Shown here: positions 10,402 to 22,585 of the stretch, piece after piece | Numbering within the stretch: position 1 is the first letter of the stretch | How the letters are laid out: each line of letters opens with the position of its first letter | Assembly: GCA_034190875.2 (NCBI GenBank) | Contig: CM067349.1 | Coordinates: 14,507,937 to 14,571,936 of the forward strand | Source: Urechis unicinctus | Taxonomy: Eukaryota > Annelida > Polychaeta > Xenopneusta > Urechidae | Direction: 5' to 3' | DNA length: 64,000 nucleotides | The notes under the pieces: generated by a model | What the model was told of the DNA's origin: nothing | The model's database searches: none | What the model saw: only the letters and a program-made list of their open reading frames with translations | Program-made: the position numbers and the translations under genes

Positions 10402-13400
10402 GAGGGCTGGTGCGCTTGGGTACTGAAATTGTATTGATAGCTGTAGCCATGGGGATAATTCAAAAGCCCAAGCATAGTTTTATCTGTATTAACATGTCAT
10501 TTCTAAGTCAAAAGAGACAATTAAGTCAATACATGTCGAAAGTCAAAGTTATGATTCAAGTAATAACAATTCATACTTCATATAACACCACAGCCTACTG
10601 ATGTTATTTCGTTCGGCGCCCTATTTACATAGAGAAGTCAGATTTCATGTGGCGAATTATCCAGACAGATGCTTGCGAAGGGCAGTTGTATCACTGACTG
10701 ATATCCGCGCCTTTGTCGAAGCTGTCAAAAGCTGGCAGCCCTTATAGTTATAAATTTAATTTCATATGTATCGGTGCAGCTTATGATATGGAATTCTAGC
10801 AACTGAGTTGTATTATATGATTTCACATGCCTGCTGTGATATCTGTTAATTCATGCATGGGCCATTAGACGAATAGAAATGGGATTTTTATGCACGCTGG
10901 CTCTTGGCTAGAAGGTGATTATGCAATATTGTTTCTCATCCATTTCAAAAAATCAATTGCGTACTTTAAGTGCATAGGTGAGTAGTTCGCTATCTATGCA
11001 GCCTGTAAAGGTCGTGAAAAAATTTTGGTTTCGTAGGCGTTGCGAATTAAAAATTGATCGTCCATCGATTACGCATTGATGAATCCGGGATGCAATTAAA
11101 GTACGCTATCCTGATCCCAATGCTACATGCAACAGACTAGTCAGCTGGGGGGAGGTGCCCGGGCCATTGGGCGTTTCCTAGGACGGACGAGTGGTATGGT
11201 TGTAAATGAGTGAGTGAGGGAAGGGGGTGGGGGGGGGGGAGGGTACTCTCTTAGACGCAGGACGCATCTGACAGAGTAAGATGGGCGACGAGAGCATTGT
11301 CTTCACCGTAACGCTAATGTGGCACTAAATATGTCATAGTGTTCATTCGGAGCTCAGGATATAGAGCCAATAGCTAGGCTAAGAGGGCTCACTCTCCCCT
11401 CCGCTTGAGATATATGAAGACGCCTGTGACCCGTATGTTGCTTTACCATGGCGTTTTGTCACAAACCACACGGAATTCTCTGAATAATGTGGAGGCATGG
11501 TCGCCGAGCCGAGCCCCAAGACTTCGGGTCAACAGTCCCATGTGCTTTTGTTGATTTCATGCTATCGTTACCTGCTGACGGGCCTGTGTTTAACTCATTT
11601 TTCAGGATCACAATACAGTTTGTTGTGGTCAAACGCAGAGGATTTTTTGAATCAACTGCAGATTGATGACGACAACTTCTCACACTAATCCATCCCGGTG
11701 CTGAGTAATAAACACTGGGCGGTTATAGCTGCAGATGGAATATAAACTACAATAGATCAGGTGTTGCCTATAATCCTAGCAACACTAGAGACGTGAATCA
11801 TATGGGGTTGAACTCCTCTGGCTCACTATCATTCAGATACCTTTTCTGCTGCTGCCGCTACCAGACTGGTAAAGAACATTGAACATTCGGGTCTCTATCT
11901 TCCTCACAGGAGGAATATCTCCCTCACAGGAGAAAGTGTTTGTATTGCTCCATCAGACTGACACGTTGTTCCTTGGAGTCGTGAAATGCGCTGCTCGATT
12001 TGCTCAGCCAATATAGAGTCTTTATGGGCCATATTTGTGTGAATGTCTTACTGAGTCTACTACACCACTGATGTCCGTATTCTTACCCGATCGGCCCATA
12101 TATATCACGTCTAATCAAAGAGCTCAAAGCTATGCTACGAGTGTGCACTCCTGCCTCCACTCGATCATATATGTGAAAAAAAAACCTGTGAGCTACATGT
12201 TGCTTTGTCTTTGGCTTTCTTAAAACCAGTGGAATTCTCTGATTAATTCGGAGACGTGGTCGCCTCGACCAACCAAAAGACTCCGTATCTTTAACAGATG
12301 CCGAGCCCCGAGACGTTGGAGCATCAGTCCCACGTGCTTTTGTTGATATGCTATTCTGTATATTCATGTATGTGTCATGTAGATCGGGTCATTTATTGAC
12401 ACCGAATAGTTGGGGTCGGATGGAAATGGGATAATACTATATTTGCTCCAACTTTCCAAAGAATATAAAACGCATGTCACTTGGCTAGATGGTGATCACC
12501 GAACATTTACTTCTCATTCCAAACAACACAGTTAGTCTCTATTTCAAAATCAACAGCATACTTCATGTGCGGAGGTGAGTCGTTCGCTCTCCGTGCTGGC
12601 TTGTAAGGGTCGCGACAGTTAATGGCAAAATAGCTGTTTCACATCAAAAGTTAAACGTTCATTGATTACTCATAAGTGAGATTGATTTCATTATTCAGCA
12701 CCCTCTTACAACTATTAGACACTTACCCAGAGACAAATCTGTATTGAAATAATTTTTCCATTGAAAAATCCGTGGTATGTGTTTGTCTTAATCTTTAATT
12801 TCTAGGCTTTCTTATTGCGATGCTCCACCGTTACTGTACTGTTACTCGCTTAACCAGCGTGAGTAGCTCCTTATATCGGGGTTCCGGGCGTTGGATTCCG
12901 CCCCAACCCGCTCGATCAGCTGACACCACAATGGTTCAGGTAAAGCCGGCCCATTCCACACAGGTCTTGTGCCAACGGTCCATATGGGGAGTGGATTCGT
13001 AAAGTCAATGGCCAACGGGAACGGCACCAACCGAGACTACTAATCAGGGCCACACCCCTACCATATGGGCGGAGGGTGACCCGGGCTAGTGGACAGATGT
13101 CGTACTGATAATTAAAAGGGGGGGGGGGGGGGAGCTTTAAAAATCTGATGAGCTACATTAGCATCATAACATTTGCATATATTAAACATGTGATCGATCC
13201 GTTGAGATGAACGCCGCCCAACTCCTTCTCCATTACCAAGCGAACGTCATACAGCGGAATTTCTATCATTACAGCTGGAAGTGGTCGACAATAACGAAAC
13301 AAAAGGTAAGATAATTTTACTGGCTTGTTAAGAACTAGCGGAACGGTTGGGTTGTCTAACCACGTGTCAACAGTGTTTTTGGTACTTTACGTTGTTGGCG

Positions 13401-13501
13401 GGAACGGTGGCCGATGTCGTGACGTTGAAGTGGACGATGATCATTCAGCAGTGCTGTGAATGCCGTGTGATGTAGAGGTGTGAACCAGTTCCCTCATATC
13501 T
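10402..13501. repeat. 3.09 kb tandem repeat, unit 3 (chimeric: unit-5-like start, type A end)
   Basis: The first ~450 bases share variants with partial unit 5 (GGGCAGTTGTATC, TGATATCCGCGCC, CTGTTAATTCATGC). Later parts carry the type A markers of unit 1. The second G tract has 15 G at 13118-13132. The mosaic shows unequal crossing-over or gene conversion between units. Confidence 0.9.
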
Positions 13502-16500
13502 GAGGGCTGGTGCGCTTGGGTACTGAAATTGTATTGATAGCTGTAGCCATGGGGATAATTCAAAAGCCCAAGCATAGTTTTATCTGTATTAACATGTCAT
13601 TTCTAAGTCAAAAGAGACAATTAAGTCAATACATGTCGAAAGTCAAAGTTATGATTCAAGTAATAACAATTCATACTTCATATAACACCACAGCCTACTG
13701 ATGTTATTTCGTTCGGCGCCCTATTTACATAGAGAAGTCAGATTTCATGTGGCGAATTATCCAGACAGATGCTTGCGAAGGGTAGTTGTATCACTGACTG
13801 GTATCCGCGTTTTTTGTCGAAGCTGTCAAAAAGCTGGCAGCCCTTATAGTTATGAATTTAATTTCATATGTAGCGGTGCAGCTTATGATATGGAATTCTA
13901 GCAACTGAATTGTATTACATGATTTCACATGCCTGCTATGATATTCATGCATGGGCCATTAGACGAATAGAAATGGGATGTTTATGCACACTGGCTCTTG
14001 GCTAGAAGGTGATTATGCAATATTGTTTCTCATCCATTTCAAAATCAATTGCGTACTTTAAGTGCATAGGTGAGTAGTTCGCTATCTATGCAGCCTGTAA
14101 AGGTCGTGAAAAATTTTGGTTTCGTAGGCGTTGCGAATTAAAAATTGATCGTCCATCGATTACGCATTGATGAATCCGGGATGCAATTAAAGTACGCTAT
14201 CCTGATCCCAATGCTCTACATGCAACAGACTAGTCAGCTGGGGGGAGGTGCCCGGGCCATTGGGCGTTTCCTAGGACGGACGAGTGGTATGGTTGTAAAT
14301 GAGTGAGTGAGGGAAGGGGGTGGGGGGGGGAGGGTACTCTCTTAGACGCAGGACGCATCTGACAGAGTAAGATGGGCGAAGAGAGCATTGTCTTCACCGT
14401 AACGCTAATGTGGCACTAAATATGTCATAGTGTTCATTCGGAGCTCAGGATATAGAGCCAATAGCTAGGCTAAGAGGGCTCACTCTCCCCTCCGCTTGAG
14501 ATACATGAAGACGCCTGTGACCCGTATGTTGCTTTACCATGGCGTTTGTCTCAAACCACACGGAATTCTCTGAATAATGTGGAGGCATGGTCGCCGAGCC
14601 GAGCCCCAAGACTTCGGGTCAACAGTCCCCCATGTGCTTTTGTTGATTTCATGCTATCGTTACCTGCTGACGGGCCTGTGTTTAACTCATTTTCAGGATC
14701 ACAATACAGTTTGTTGTGGGTCAAACGCAGAGGATTTTTTGAATCAACTGCAGATTGATGACGACAACTTCTCACACTAATCCATCCCGGTGCTGAGTAA
14801 TAAACACTGGGCGGTTATAGCTGCAGATGGAATATAAACTACAATAGATCAGGTGTTGCCTATAATCCTAGCAACACTAGAGACGTGAATCATATGGGGT
14901 TGAACTCCTCTGGCTCACTATCATTCAGATACCTTTTTCTGCTGCTGCCGCTACCAGACTGGTAAAGAACATTGAACATTCGGGTCTCTATCTTCCTCAC
15001 AGGAGGAATATCTCCCTCACAGGAGAAAGTGTTTGTATTGCTCCATCAGACTGACACGTTGTTCCTTGGAGTCGTGAAATGCGCTGCTCGATTTGCTCAG
15101 CCAATATAGAGTCTTTATGGGCCATATTTGTGTGAATGTCTTACTGAGTCTACTACACCACTGATGTCCGTATTCTTACCCGATCGGCCCATATATATCA
15201 CGTCTAATCAAAGAGCTCAAAGCTATGCTACGAGTGTGCACTCCTGCCTCCACTCGATCATATATGTGAAAAAAAACCTGTGAGCTACATGTTGCTTTGT
15301 CTTTGGCTTTCTTAAAACCAGTGGAATTCTCTGATTAATTCGGAGACGTGGTCGCCTCGACCAACCAAAAGACTCCGTATCTTTAACAGATGCCGAGCCC
15401 CGAGACGTTGGAGCATCAGTCCCACGTGCTTTTGTTGATATGCTATTCTGTATATTCATGTATGTGTCATGTAGATCGGGTCATTTATTGACACCGAATA
15501 GTTGGGGTCGGATGGAAATGGGATAATACTATATTTGCTCCAACTTTCCAAAGAATATAAACGCATGTCACTTGGCTAGATGGTGATCACCGAACATTTA
15601 CTTCTCATTCCAAACAACACAGTTAGTCTCTATTTCAAAATCAACAGCATACTTCATGTGCGGAGGTGAGTCGTTCGCTCTCCGTGCTGGCTTGTAAGGG
15701 TCGCGACAGTTAATGGCAAAAAAGCTGTTTCACATCAAAAGTTAAACGTTCATTGATTACTCATAAGTGAGATTGATTTCATTATTCAGCACCCTCTTAC
15801 AACTATTAGACACTTACCCAGAGACAAATCTGTATTGAAATAATTTTTCCATTGAAAAATCCGTGGTATGTGTTTGTCTTAATCTTTAATTTCTAGGCTT
15901 TCTTATTGCGATGCTCCACCGTTACTGTACTGTTACTCGCTTAACCAGCGTGAGTAGCTCCTTATATCGGGGTTCCGGGCGTTGGATTCCGCCCCAACCC
16001 GCTCGATCAGCTGACACCACAATGGTTCAGGTAAAGCCGGCCCATTCCACACAGGTCTTGTGCCAACGGTCCATATGGGGAGTGGATTCGTAAAGTCAAT
16101 GGCCAACGGGAACGGCACCAACCGAGACTACTAATCAGGGCCACACCCCTACCATATGGGCGGAGGGTGACCCGGGCTAGTGGACAGATGTCGTACTGAT
16201 AATTAAAAGGGGGGGGGGGAGCTTTAAAAATCTGATGAGCTACATTAGCATCATAACATTTGCATATATTAAACATGTGATCGATCCGTTGAGATGAACG
16301 CCGCCCAACTCCTTCTCCATTACCAAGCGAACGTCATACAGCGGAATTTCTATCATTACAGCTGGAAGTGGTCGACAATAACGAAACAAAAGGTAAGATA
16401 ATTTTACTGGCTTGTTAAGAACTAGCGGAACGGTTGGGTTGTCTAACCACGTGTCAACAGTGTTTTTGGTACTTTACGTTGTTGGCGGGAACGGTGGCCG

Positions 16501-16588
16501 ATGTCGTGACGTTGAAGTGGACGATGATCATTCAGCAGTGCTGTGAATGCCGTGTGATGTAGAGGTGTGAACCAGTTCCCTCATATCT
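13502..16588. repeat. 3.09 kb tandem repeat, unit 4 (type B)
   Basis: Carries the type B markers of unit 2 along its length, so units 1-4 alternate A-B-A-B in their central and right parts. The second G tract has 11 G at 16209-16219. Private changes include an extra CT at about 14214 and extra C at about 14629. Confidence 0.9.
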
Positions 16589-17192
16589 GAGGGCTGGTGC
16601 GCTTGGGTACTGAAATTGTATTGATAGCTGTAGCCATGGGGATAATTCAAAAGCCCAAGCATAGTTTTATCTGTATTAACATGTCATTTCTAAGTCAAAA
16701 GAGACAATTAAGTCAATACATGTCGAAAGTCAAAGTTATGATTCAAGTAATAACAATTCATACTTCATATAACACCACAGCCTACTGATGTTATTTCGTT
16801 CGGCGCCCTATTTACATAGAGAAGTCAGATTTCATGTGGCGAATTATCCAGACAGATGCTTGCGAAGGGCAGTTGTATCACTGACTGATATCCGCGCCTT
16901 TGTCGAAGCTGTCAAAAAGCTGGCAGCCCTTATAGTTATAAATTTAATTTCATATGTATCAGTGCAGCTTATGATATGGATTTCTAGCAACTGAGTTGTA
17001 TTATATATTTTCACATGCCTGCTGTGATATTCTGTTAATTCATGCATTGGTCATTAGTCGAGTAGAAATGGGATTTTTATGCACGCTGGCTCTTGGCTAG
17101 AAGGTGATTATGCATTATTGTTTCTCATCCATTTCAAAATCAATGGCGTATTTCAAGTGCAGAGGTGAGTAGTTCTCTATCTATGTAGCCTG
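16589..17192. repeat. 3.09 kb tandem repeat, partial unit 5
   Basis: About 600 bases of the unit start, more diverged than units 1-4 and sharing variants with the start of unit 3. Homology to the unit ends at 'GTAGCCTG' near 17190, after which sequence upstream of the METTL24-like gene begins. This is the gene-proximal edge of the array. Confidence 0.8.
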
Positions 17193-17710
17193 AAGTATTG
17201 AACAGTTCGCTTAGAGTAGAAATAGATTGGAAATAATTTTCTGAAATGAATAATGCGTGGTAAGTATTGACAATTATACTAGCTTGCTAAGAACTAGTGG
17301 AACGATTGGATGATCAACAGCGCTCCTTAACATGAAAAGTACGTTCAGCGAATACAGTCTTGTTACGGGATTAGATATTGTGATGCGTCATGTAATATGG
17401 GGTCCATCACTTTATATGTTGCTAGTTTAATGAGGGATAGAATGTAGAATCAGCTTTGGTTAATAGACTCGATTGTCAATGTGTCAATCACCAAACTATT
17501 CATCAAATTACAAGGAAGCCAGTTGCAACACCAGATACCATTTCAATGCTAGAAACAACACTGTCGAAAATGGCTTAATGATAGGCATATTGATGATGGT
17601 ATTATTGGTAGCATAATGACGATATGATATAAACAGAATCTTTGTAAACGATTATTACAATGTCAGCAGTGTACGATGTTTCAGTTTCTATAGGTCCAAG
17701 ATTATATGCA
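17193..17710 (+). promoter_or_regulatory. Conserved upstream region of METTL24-like copy 1 (possible promoter/leader)
   Basis: From about 17361 this stretch matches the ~400 bases in front of the first coding exon in the 2.61 kb units and in copies 2 and 3 (GGGATTAGATATTGTGA, ACTATTCATCAAATTACAAG, GACGATATGATATAA). A possible 3' splice site (TTTCTATAG) lies about 20 bases before the start codon, and a donor-like GTAAGT lies near 17260, so an untranslated first exon is possible. No TATA box or transcript start can be proved by eye. Confidence 0.35.
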
Positions 17711-19437
17711 ATGAAGGGAAAAGCAATCCTCTCTTTACCGTTTGCAAGGCAAATATTAGTCCTCATTATTGTTTTGGGAATGGGGACGATCATCTACCGC
17801 GAATGTCAACCAAACGTCGAGGTATCGTGTTCTATGGTTTTGTGTGAAAAGAACCGATAAGAGTTCTTAACAGTTGAAATATTGAGACATCACATTATGG
17901 TTCTCTTAGCTTAAATGCTTAGAAAACAATGTGTTGTTGTTTGTTTCTAGAGTGCCACTCCACCAACGAATATGATCGACATTGCAAAAAATCCTCTGTT
18001 GCAAATTCCAATTGCCAAAATAGCGGATTTGCCGAGAGGATTCAACCTTATTCATAACACCACATTCGGCAAAGACACTCTGGCAATCGATAAAACAAGA
18101 GATATATTGGTGTCAAGGGCAATCATACTCCGGTAAATGCTTGTAGTTGTTGAGAATAATATGCACGATGATCATCCATTTTGATTGTCATCCTTATATA
18201 AAGTGATGAATTATCCTTTTCGTGACAATTCATACTGAACGATTCTTCTTTATCTCAGCATTAGTTCAAAGAGTGGGACCATCGATTTACACTTTGTGAG
18301 ATGATATTGGAAGATGTGGATGATAAAAAGAAAAATCTCACGTGTCATGTTTATGTATAACCTTTCTACACCTCTACTGTTGTCCATCTTTTGATATAAA
18401 CAAAGCTATGTCATGACAGCTACATTCATACAATGCAAGTACAATGCCTTGATGAAAAGCGATTTGGGAGACCAAGAGATGGAGGATGGACCGTTTGTGT
18501 AGCCCCACCCTTCGCATTAGAGAGCCCGTGCATTGTCTATTCGTTCGGGTAAAGAAACATTATTTAACCTGTCAAATCTTATTTAGCCTAATCCTCCTTC
18601 TCTACGAGGTACAGTAATAGTTGCTTATCAGGCTCTCTAGGCGGGCTATTATATGTATCGAAGTAAGAATTATGAACGATGGTTATTCTGCGGCTTTGAT
18701 GCATGCGTTGTTTTATGTTCTAGAATCGCCCACGACTGGAGTTTTGACGACGCGATTTCAGAATTATGTCATGTGTATTGTTTTGACCCAACGTAAGAAT
18801 ATGTTCAGACCACTATCCCTGTAAATTCACCAACAAATTCCTTGCACTGCATGTGGCTTGATATGTATTTGCTTAATATTAAACGTCCGCTGTGTCGGCA
18901 ACAGAAGTTCGAATAACCACACCTGCTTAGCTTGTTCTTTTGTGTGGTTTTTTAGTATAGACACACCTGAACACCAGAGATCGGAGCGGATTTGGTTCTA
19001 CCCGATTGGTCTTGATGGTCAGGCGAACGGATCAATGAAAACCTTCAAACAAATAATTCATTTACTCAACCACACCAGTGTACGTATTCATTTCCATACA
19101 TGATCAAAGACTGACTACGCCGAAGTGACATGATATTTATATGATTTGATGAAAAATGTTGATTATCGTCCAGGTGAATATCGACGTGCTGAAAATCGAC
19201 ATTGAAAGCTGTGAGTGGGATTCACTGAATACGGCGCTAGAAGATGGATCGCTAGCTAATGTCAAACAGGTGGTAATGGAAATACACATAGGACAATTGA
19301 ATCAAGCTTCTTACTACTGGAGCACTTTACACAGCCTCTATATAGCAAGGTTCCGTCTGTGGAAAACTCGTGATAATCTTCAATGCTTACGTTGCTTTGA
19401 ATTATGCTTTATCAATGTTAACTATTTGACCAGATAG
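17711..19437 (+). CDS. METTL24-like membrane-anchored methyltransferase, copy 1 (six coding exons)
   Basis: Exons by GT..AG rule: 17711-17821, 17951-18132, 18420-18548, 18724-18792, 18956-19079, 19174-19437; together 879 nt, an open frame of 292 aa. Exon 1 gives a short basic N-terminus and a signal-anchor helix (about residues 14-29), predicting a type II membrane protein. Exon 3 has RFGRPRDGGWTVCVAPPF and CIVYSFG; exon 4 HDWSFDDAIS and CFDP; exon 6 VLKIDIESCEWDSL and VVMEIH. This order matches the Methyltransf_21/FkbM-type, SAM-dependent domain of METTL24 proteins. Human METTL24 is somewhat longer (about 366 aa). The substrate is unknown; location is inferred as Golgi/ER or surface membrane. 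In the motif usually D-I-E-G-W-E-W the G-W is S-C here, which may affect function. The acceptor of exon 3 is weak. Confidence 0.75.
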
Positions 19438-20036
19438 AATCGTGTACTTACTTTCATTTTAATAGCTCATGACTCACGGTCTTGCGAATATTGAACGACT
19501 CTTCTCTTCAATCTGGGTTTTTTTCCGGATAGAATATGTACGAATTAATATTCGATTTATTCAGAGGTACATATATATATTATCCATGTGAATAAACATA
19601 AACACAATAGCATATATTTATATATAAGAAGGTTTTGGCCAGAGACCCGTCCACCCGTCCGTTGGATTTTCCACCCGTCCATCCGCCAATCTGTCCGCGC
19701 CTCCCAGGCCTGATACAAGGAATCAGCCTGGCCAATATAAACAGCCCATTTAAAGACAAACAGCGACGCAGCGCACTGGCCTCTCATCTCCGATCAAAAT
19801 ATATACTGCTCTGTTTGATAACGCTTTTTATGGCGTATGGGATTGAATCAGGGTCCTAATACTTTAACGATGGTGAATGGAGTTACGACCAGCTTCGTTT
19901 CCTTGCAAAACAAGGTCCCATTCCATGGCCATTTAATATCAGTAGTATACATGGTGGGGGTTCTGGGCCATAACAACCCCCATCCATGCTACTCACCCTT
20001 TGACAGCTTATACTAGATTTTTGCTCACCCGAAGTG
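19438..20036. other. Intergenic between METTL24-like copy 1 and the Polinton-like element
   Basis: Holds AT-rich sequence, a run of related CCGTCC words at 19648-19700, and a plus-strand open stretch of about 37 codons at 19859-19970 (NDGEWSYDQLRFLAKQG) without a recognised family. Inverted repeats lie at about 19948-19988 (GGGGGTT/AACCCCC) and 20038-20056 (CTAGTTT/AAACTAG), just beyond the polymerase stop. They could belong to the element end, but no terminal inverted repeat was identified. Confidence 0.35.
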
Positions 20037-21652
20037 CTAGTTTGTAGTTAAACTAGTGTGCCCATAGGCCAAGGTGTCTACACCGTCCATGCTTTCCACT
20101 TCTTTGAATCAAAGGGAGAGAGTGACACCTTGTTGACGTGGAGCCATCACTGCGTAGGATGTTCATTCCATGACAGAACTGCTTCTTTGTGAATAGAGAC
20201 TCCATGTACTGTACGTGACGTAGGCGTTTCTTAACCACAACCTTCTCCACTCCTTAGCACTTTTAATCTCACCCTCGTCAGACATCAGGATCGAGAAGAT
20301 CTTTGGGCGCAGACCAACATACTCCTTGATGGATACACTGGCACACTCATCTTTCATAGCACTTTCTTGTTTACGTTATTAAACAAGGGATGGGAAGCAT
20401 CATAATTACTGGTATCAAAGAGGTCACTATCTTCTTTCATGTCTGCATAGACGTCATCTGTGTGAATCTCCAGAAGCAGAAAGTCCGTGTCTGTGTATAG
20501 CAGGCCACGATCGCCACCATATCTGGACTTCATGGTGTTATAATAGAAGTCGTACATCAGGTGCCTGGAGAGGTCGAGTATGTACATTCTTACATACACC
20601 GGACGATTTAACACTAAGTGGATGCTGTGCAAATGCAGGGCGGCCAGGTCATCATCGAATACTCAAGCATAGGCGGGGCTGGCCGCAAGCCTTCATATTT
20701 TTTCCTCTTCTGCCGAGCGCATAATTTTAACGACGACCCGCCTTCTGAGATTTTCCATGGTTTTACCAAACACAGAGTTGTTCATCAGCTTGTTCAGGTA
20801 CTTCTCAACCTTAAGCAGGTCCGTGTTCATGCGAATGTAAGGCTCCATCCAGGGGCACTGATTGAATACAAGCTCATGGTGTATCTAGGTAAGCCTCATT
20901 TCTAGAGATAAGTAAAGCTTGAGTTTCCTATTGTGGACCACATACTTTTCTTTATTGCGCAGGTTCGGTACTAGCTTTTCAACTCCATTTCCGGCGCTCC
21001 CCAATACACCTAGGAGATTCTTCTGGTAGTCAGATAACCATTCATTCCGCACAGACATTTGCTCTGGCGCTTGTGGATAATCATTGTGATCAGCATGTAA
21101 CTCTGCAGGGTACTCCAGATCAACTTTGAGTATATATCTGGTTTTGGCATTGTCTGGATGGTCCGGTATCTGTAGATAGGCTGGCCGATCCACCCACTCA
21201 ATACCTGCAGTAGGCAAAGGTTGACTCATTGCCCACCCATACAGGTTGTTAGCGGCAAGGTACTGGATATAACTCGCTGGCTTATCCTGCTCAAAGCCCC
21301 ATACGTACGGGTTATTAGCTTTAGCGTGGTGACGAGATACCATACTTATGCCACCGCGCAGACCCTTCTCAATGAATAGGTGTTTGTCATAGTCGGTGAG
21401 AAGCTCGAGCTCCACCCCTGTGCTCTTAAGAAGCGCATCCCATGAAAGGCCAGGTCTGGTATAGTAGTGAGCTGGATTTAAGTCATACTGCTTAACACAG
21501 GTTTTGCGGAATATCGCAAACACATCAGCCAAGAGTAGTACATCTGTGCGCAGGTACAGGTCATGATAGTCGCCCATGTTTTTACACCCAAACACGTTCC
21601 AGACCTTCTGTGCATGCCCATAGTCTGCAGTAGATATACCCTGCTCAGAGAG
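20037..21652 (-). pseudogene. Polinton-type protein-primed DNA polymerase B, C-terminal part
   Basis: Reading from 21652 down: DYGHAQKVW, the Exo III region HDLYLRTDVLLLADVF, the polymerase motif A region (LAANNLYGWAMSQPLP), motif B (KLMNNSVFGKTMENLRRR near 20760), motif C (YTDTDF near 20500), then VSIKEYVGLRPK, FCHGMNILRSDG, VSLSPFDSKKW and the end DTLAYGH. Several frame changes and stops separate these pieces. In motif A the metal-binding Asp expected before A-N-N-L-Y-G is Ala (GCC at about 21254-21256). The upstream part of the same gene is at 27767-28725, split off by the nested retroelements; about 60 residues are missing at the join. Polintons use this enzyme to copy themselves. This copy is dead. 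Confidence 0.85.
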
Positions 21653-21801
21653 TGTTATAACTATTAATCAAATAGCTTTTAGTGTTATAACTATTAGTCA
21701 AATAGCTTTTGACAATTGTCTCGTTTTGGGTTTTGTTGGTTCCGGGTATAAAACACTTTGCACTATCAAGTCGACCTACGCAGTTGTGTCAAGTCATTAC
21801 A
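21653..21801 (+). repeat. Putative 5' LTR of the gypsy element with an internal ~28-30 bp duplication
   Basis: Begins TG at 21653 and ends CA just before the primer binding site. The first ~28 bases (TGTTATAACTATTA... AGCTTTT) are repeated immediately with one change (21683-21710). At ~149 bases it is short for an LTR, so it may be truncated. No 3' LTR exists here for comparison. Confidence 0.5.
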
Positions 21802-21802
21802 A

Positions 21803-21815
21803 TGGCGACGAGGAT
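21803..21815 (+). promoter_or_regulatory. Primer binding site, tRNA-Ser type
   Basis: TGGCGACGAGGAT is the reverse complement of the 3' end, including CCA, of an animal tRNA-Ser(GCU). Retrotransposons of the mag lineage are known to use tRNA-Ser primers. It lies directly after the putative LTR and 34 bases before the likely gag start. Confidence 0.7.
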
Positions 21816-21848
21816 TCAACTGGTTTTGTGGATGTACTCTCTGGAAAA

Positions 21849-22560
21849 ATGGCAGCCTACGGGAAGGTAGATGAATATGACGAGTCCGAGGAATGGAACG
21901 AATATATCGAAAGGTTAGGCAATTATTTTGCTGCCAACAATATTGAAAACGCAGATAGAAAACGAGCAATATTATTGTCCGTCTGCGGAAAAACTACAAG
22001 TTAATTAGAAATCTACTCGCGCCCGCAAAGCCAAATGAAAAATCATATGAAGACATTGTCACAGTCGTAGCTGACCACCAATGCCCAAAACCGTCAGTTA
22101 TTGTGCAACGGTTTAAGTTCAACTCACGACTCAGACAGTCGGCAGAGACAATATCAAAGTACGTATCAGAATTACGTAACCTCGCCGAATACTGTGAATT
22201 CGGAGACAGACTCGAAGAAATGTTGAGGGATCGACTAGTGTATGGCATTCAGGATGACAGGATGCAGAGGAGCTTATTGTCAGAACACGACCTCACATTC
22301 AAAAAAACATTTGAACTAACAGCTATGGAGCTTGCGAATAAAAATGCAATAGATCTGAGGGGTATACAACCGGCCATTATCAACAAAGTCAGCCATCAGA
22401 AGCAACTATTCTCCAAACAACAGAAAGAGTTTGGATGTTACAGATGTGGAGTTACCAACCATACACCTTAAAGCTGTAAATTTAGAGCTGCTGAATGTAA
22501 CTATTGTCACAAAACGGGTGACATTGCTGTCAAATGCAGTGCTAGAAGAGCGCATCATAA
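21849..22560 (+). pseudogene. Gypsy gag polyprotein with two damaged zinc knuckles
   Basis: Likely start ATG at 21849. The frame breaks near 21996 by an indel and continues in another frame through NYFAANNIENADRKRA and ELRNLAEYCEFGDRLEEMLR, typical of mag-lineage gag. The first CCHC knuckle (C-Y-R-C ... H ... C, about 22436-22475) has a TAA inside it where Lys is expected. The second (CNYCHKTGDIAVKC) has Asp where the zinc-binding His should be. Gag would form the virus-like particle; this copy cannot give a full product. Confidence 0.7.
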
Positions 22561-22585
22561 GCCAGGTGAATATCAGCAGAAAGAG

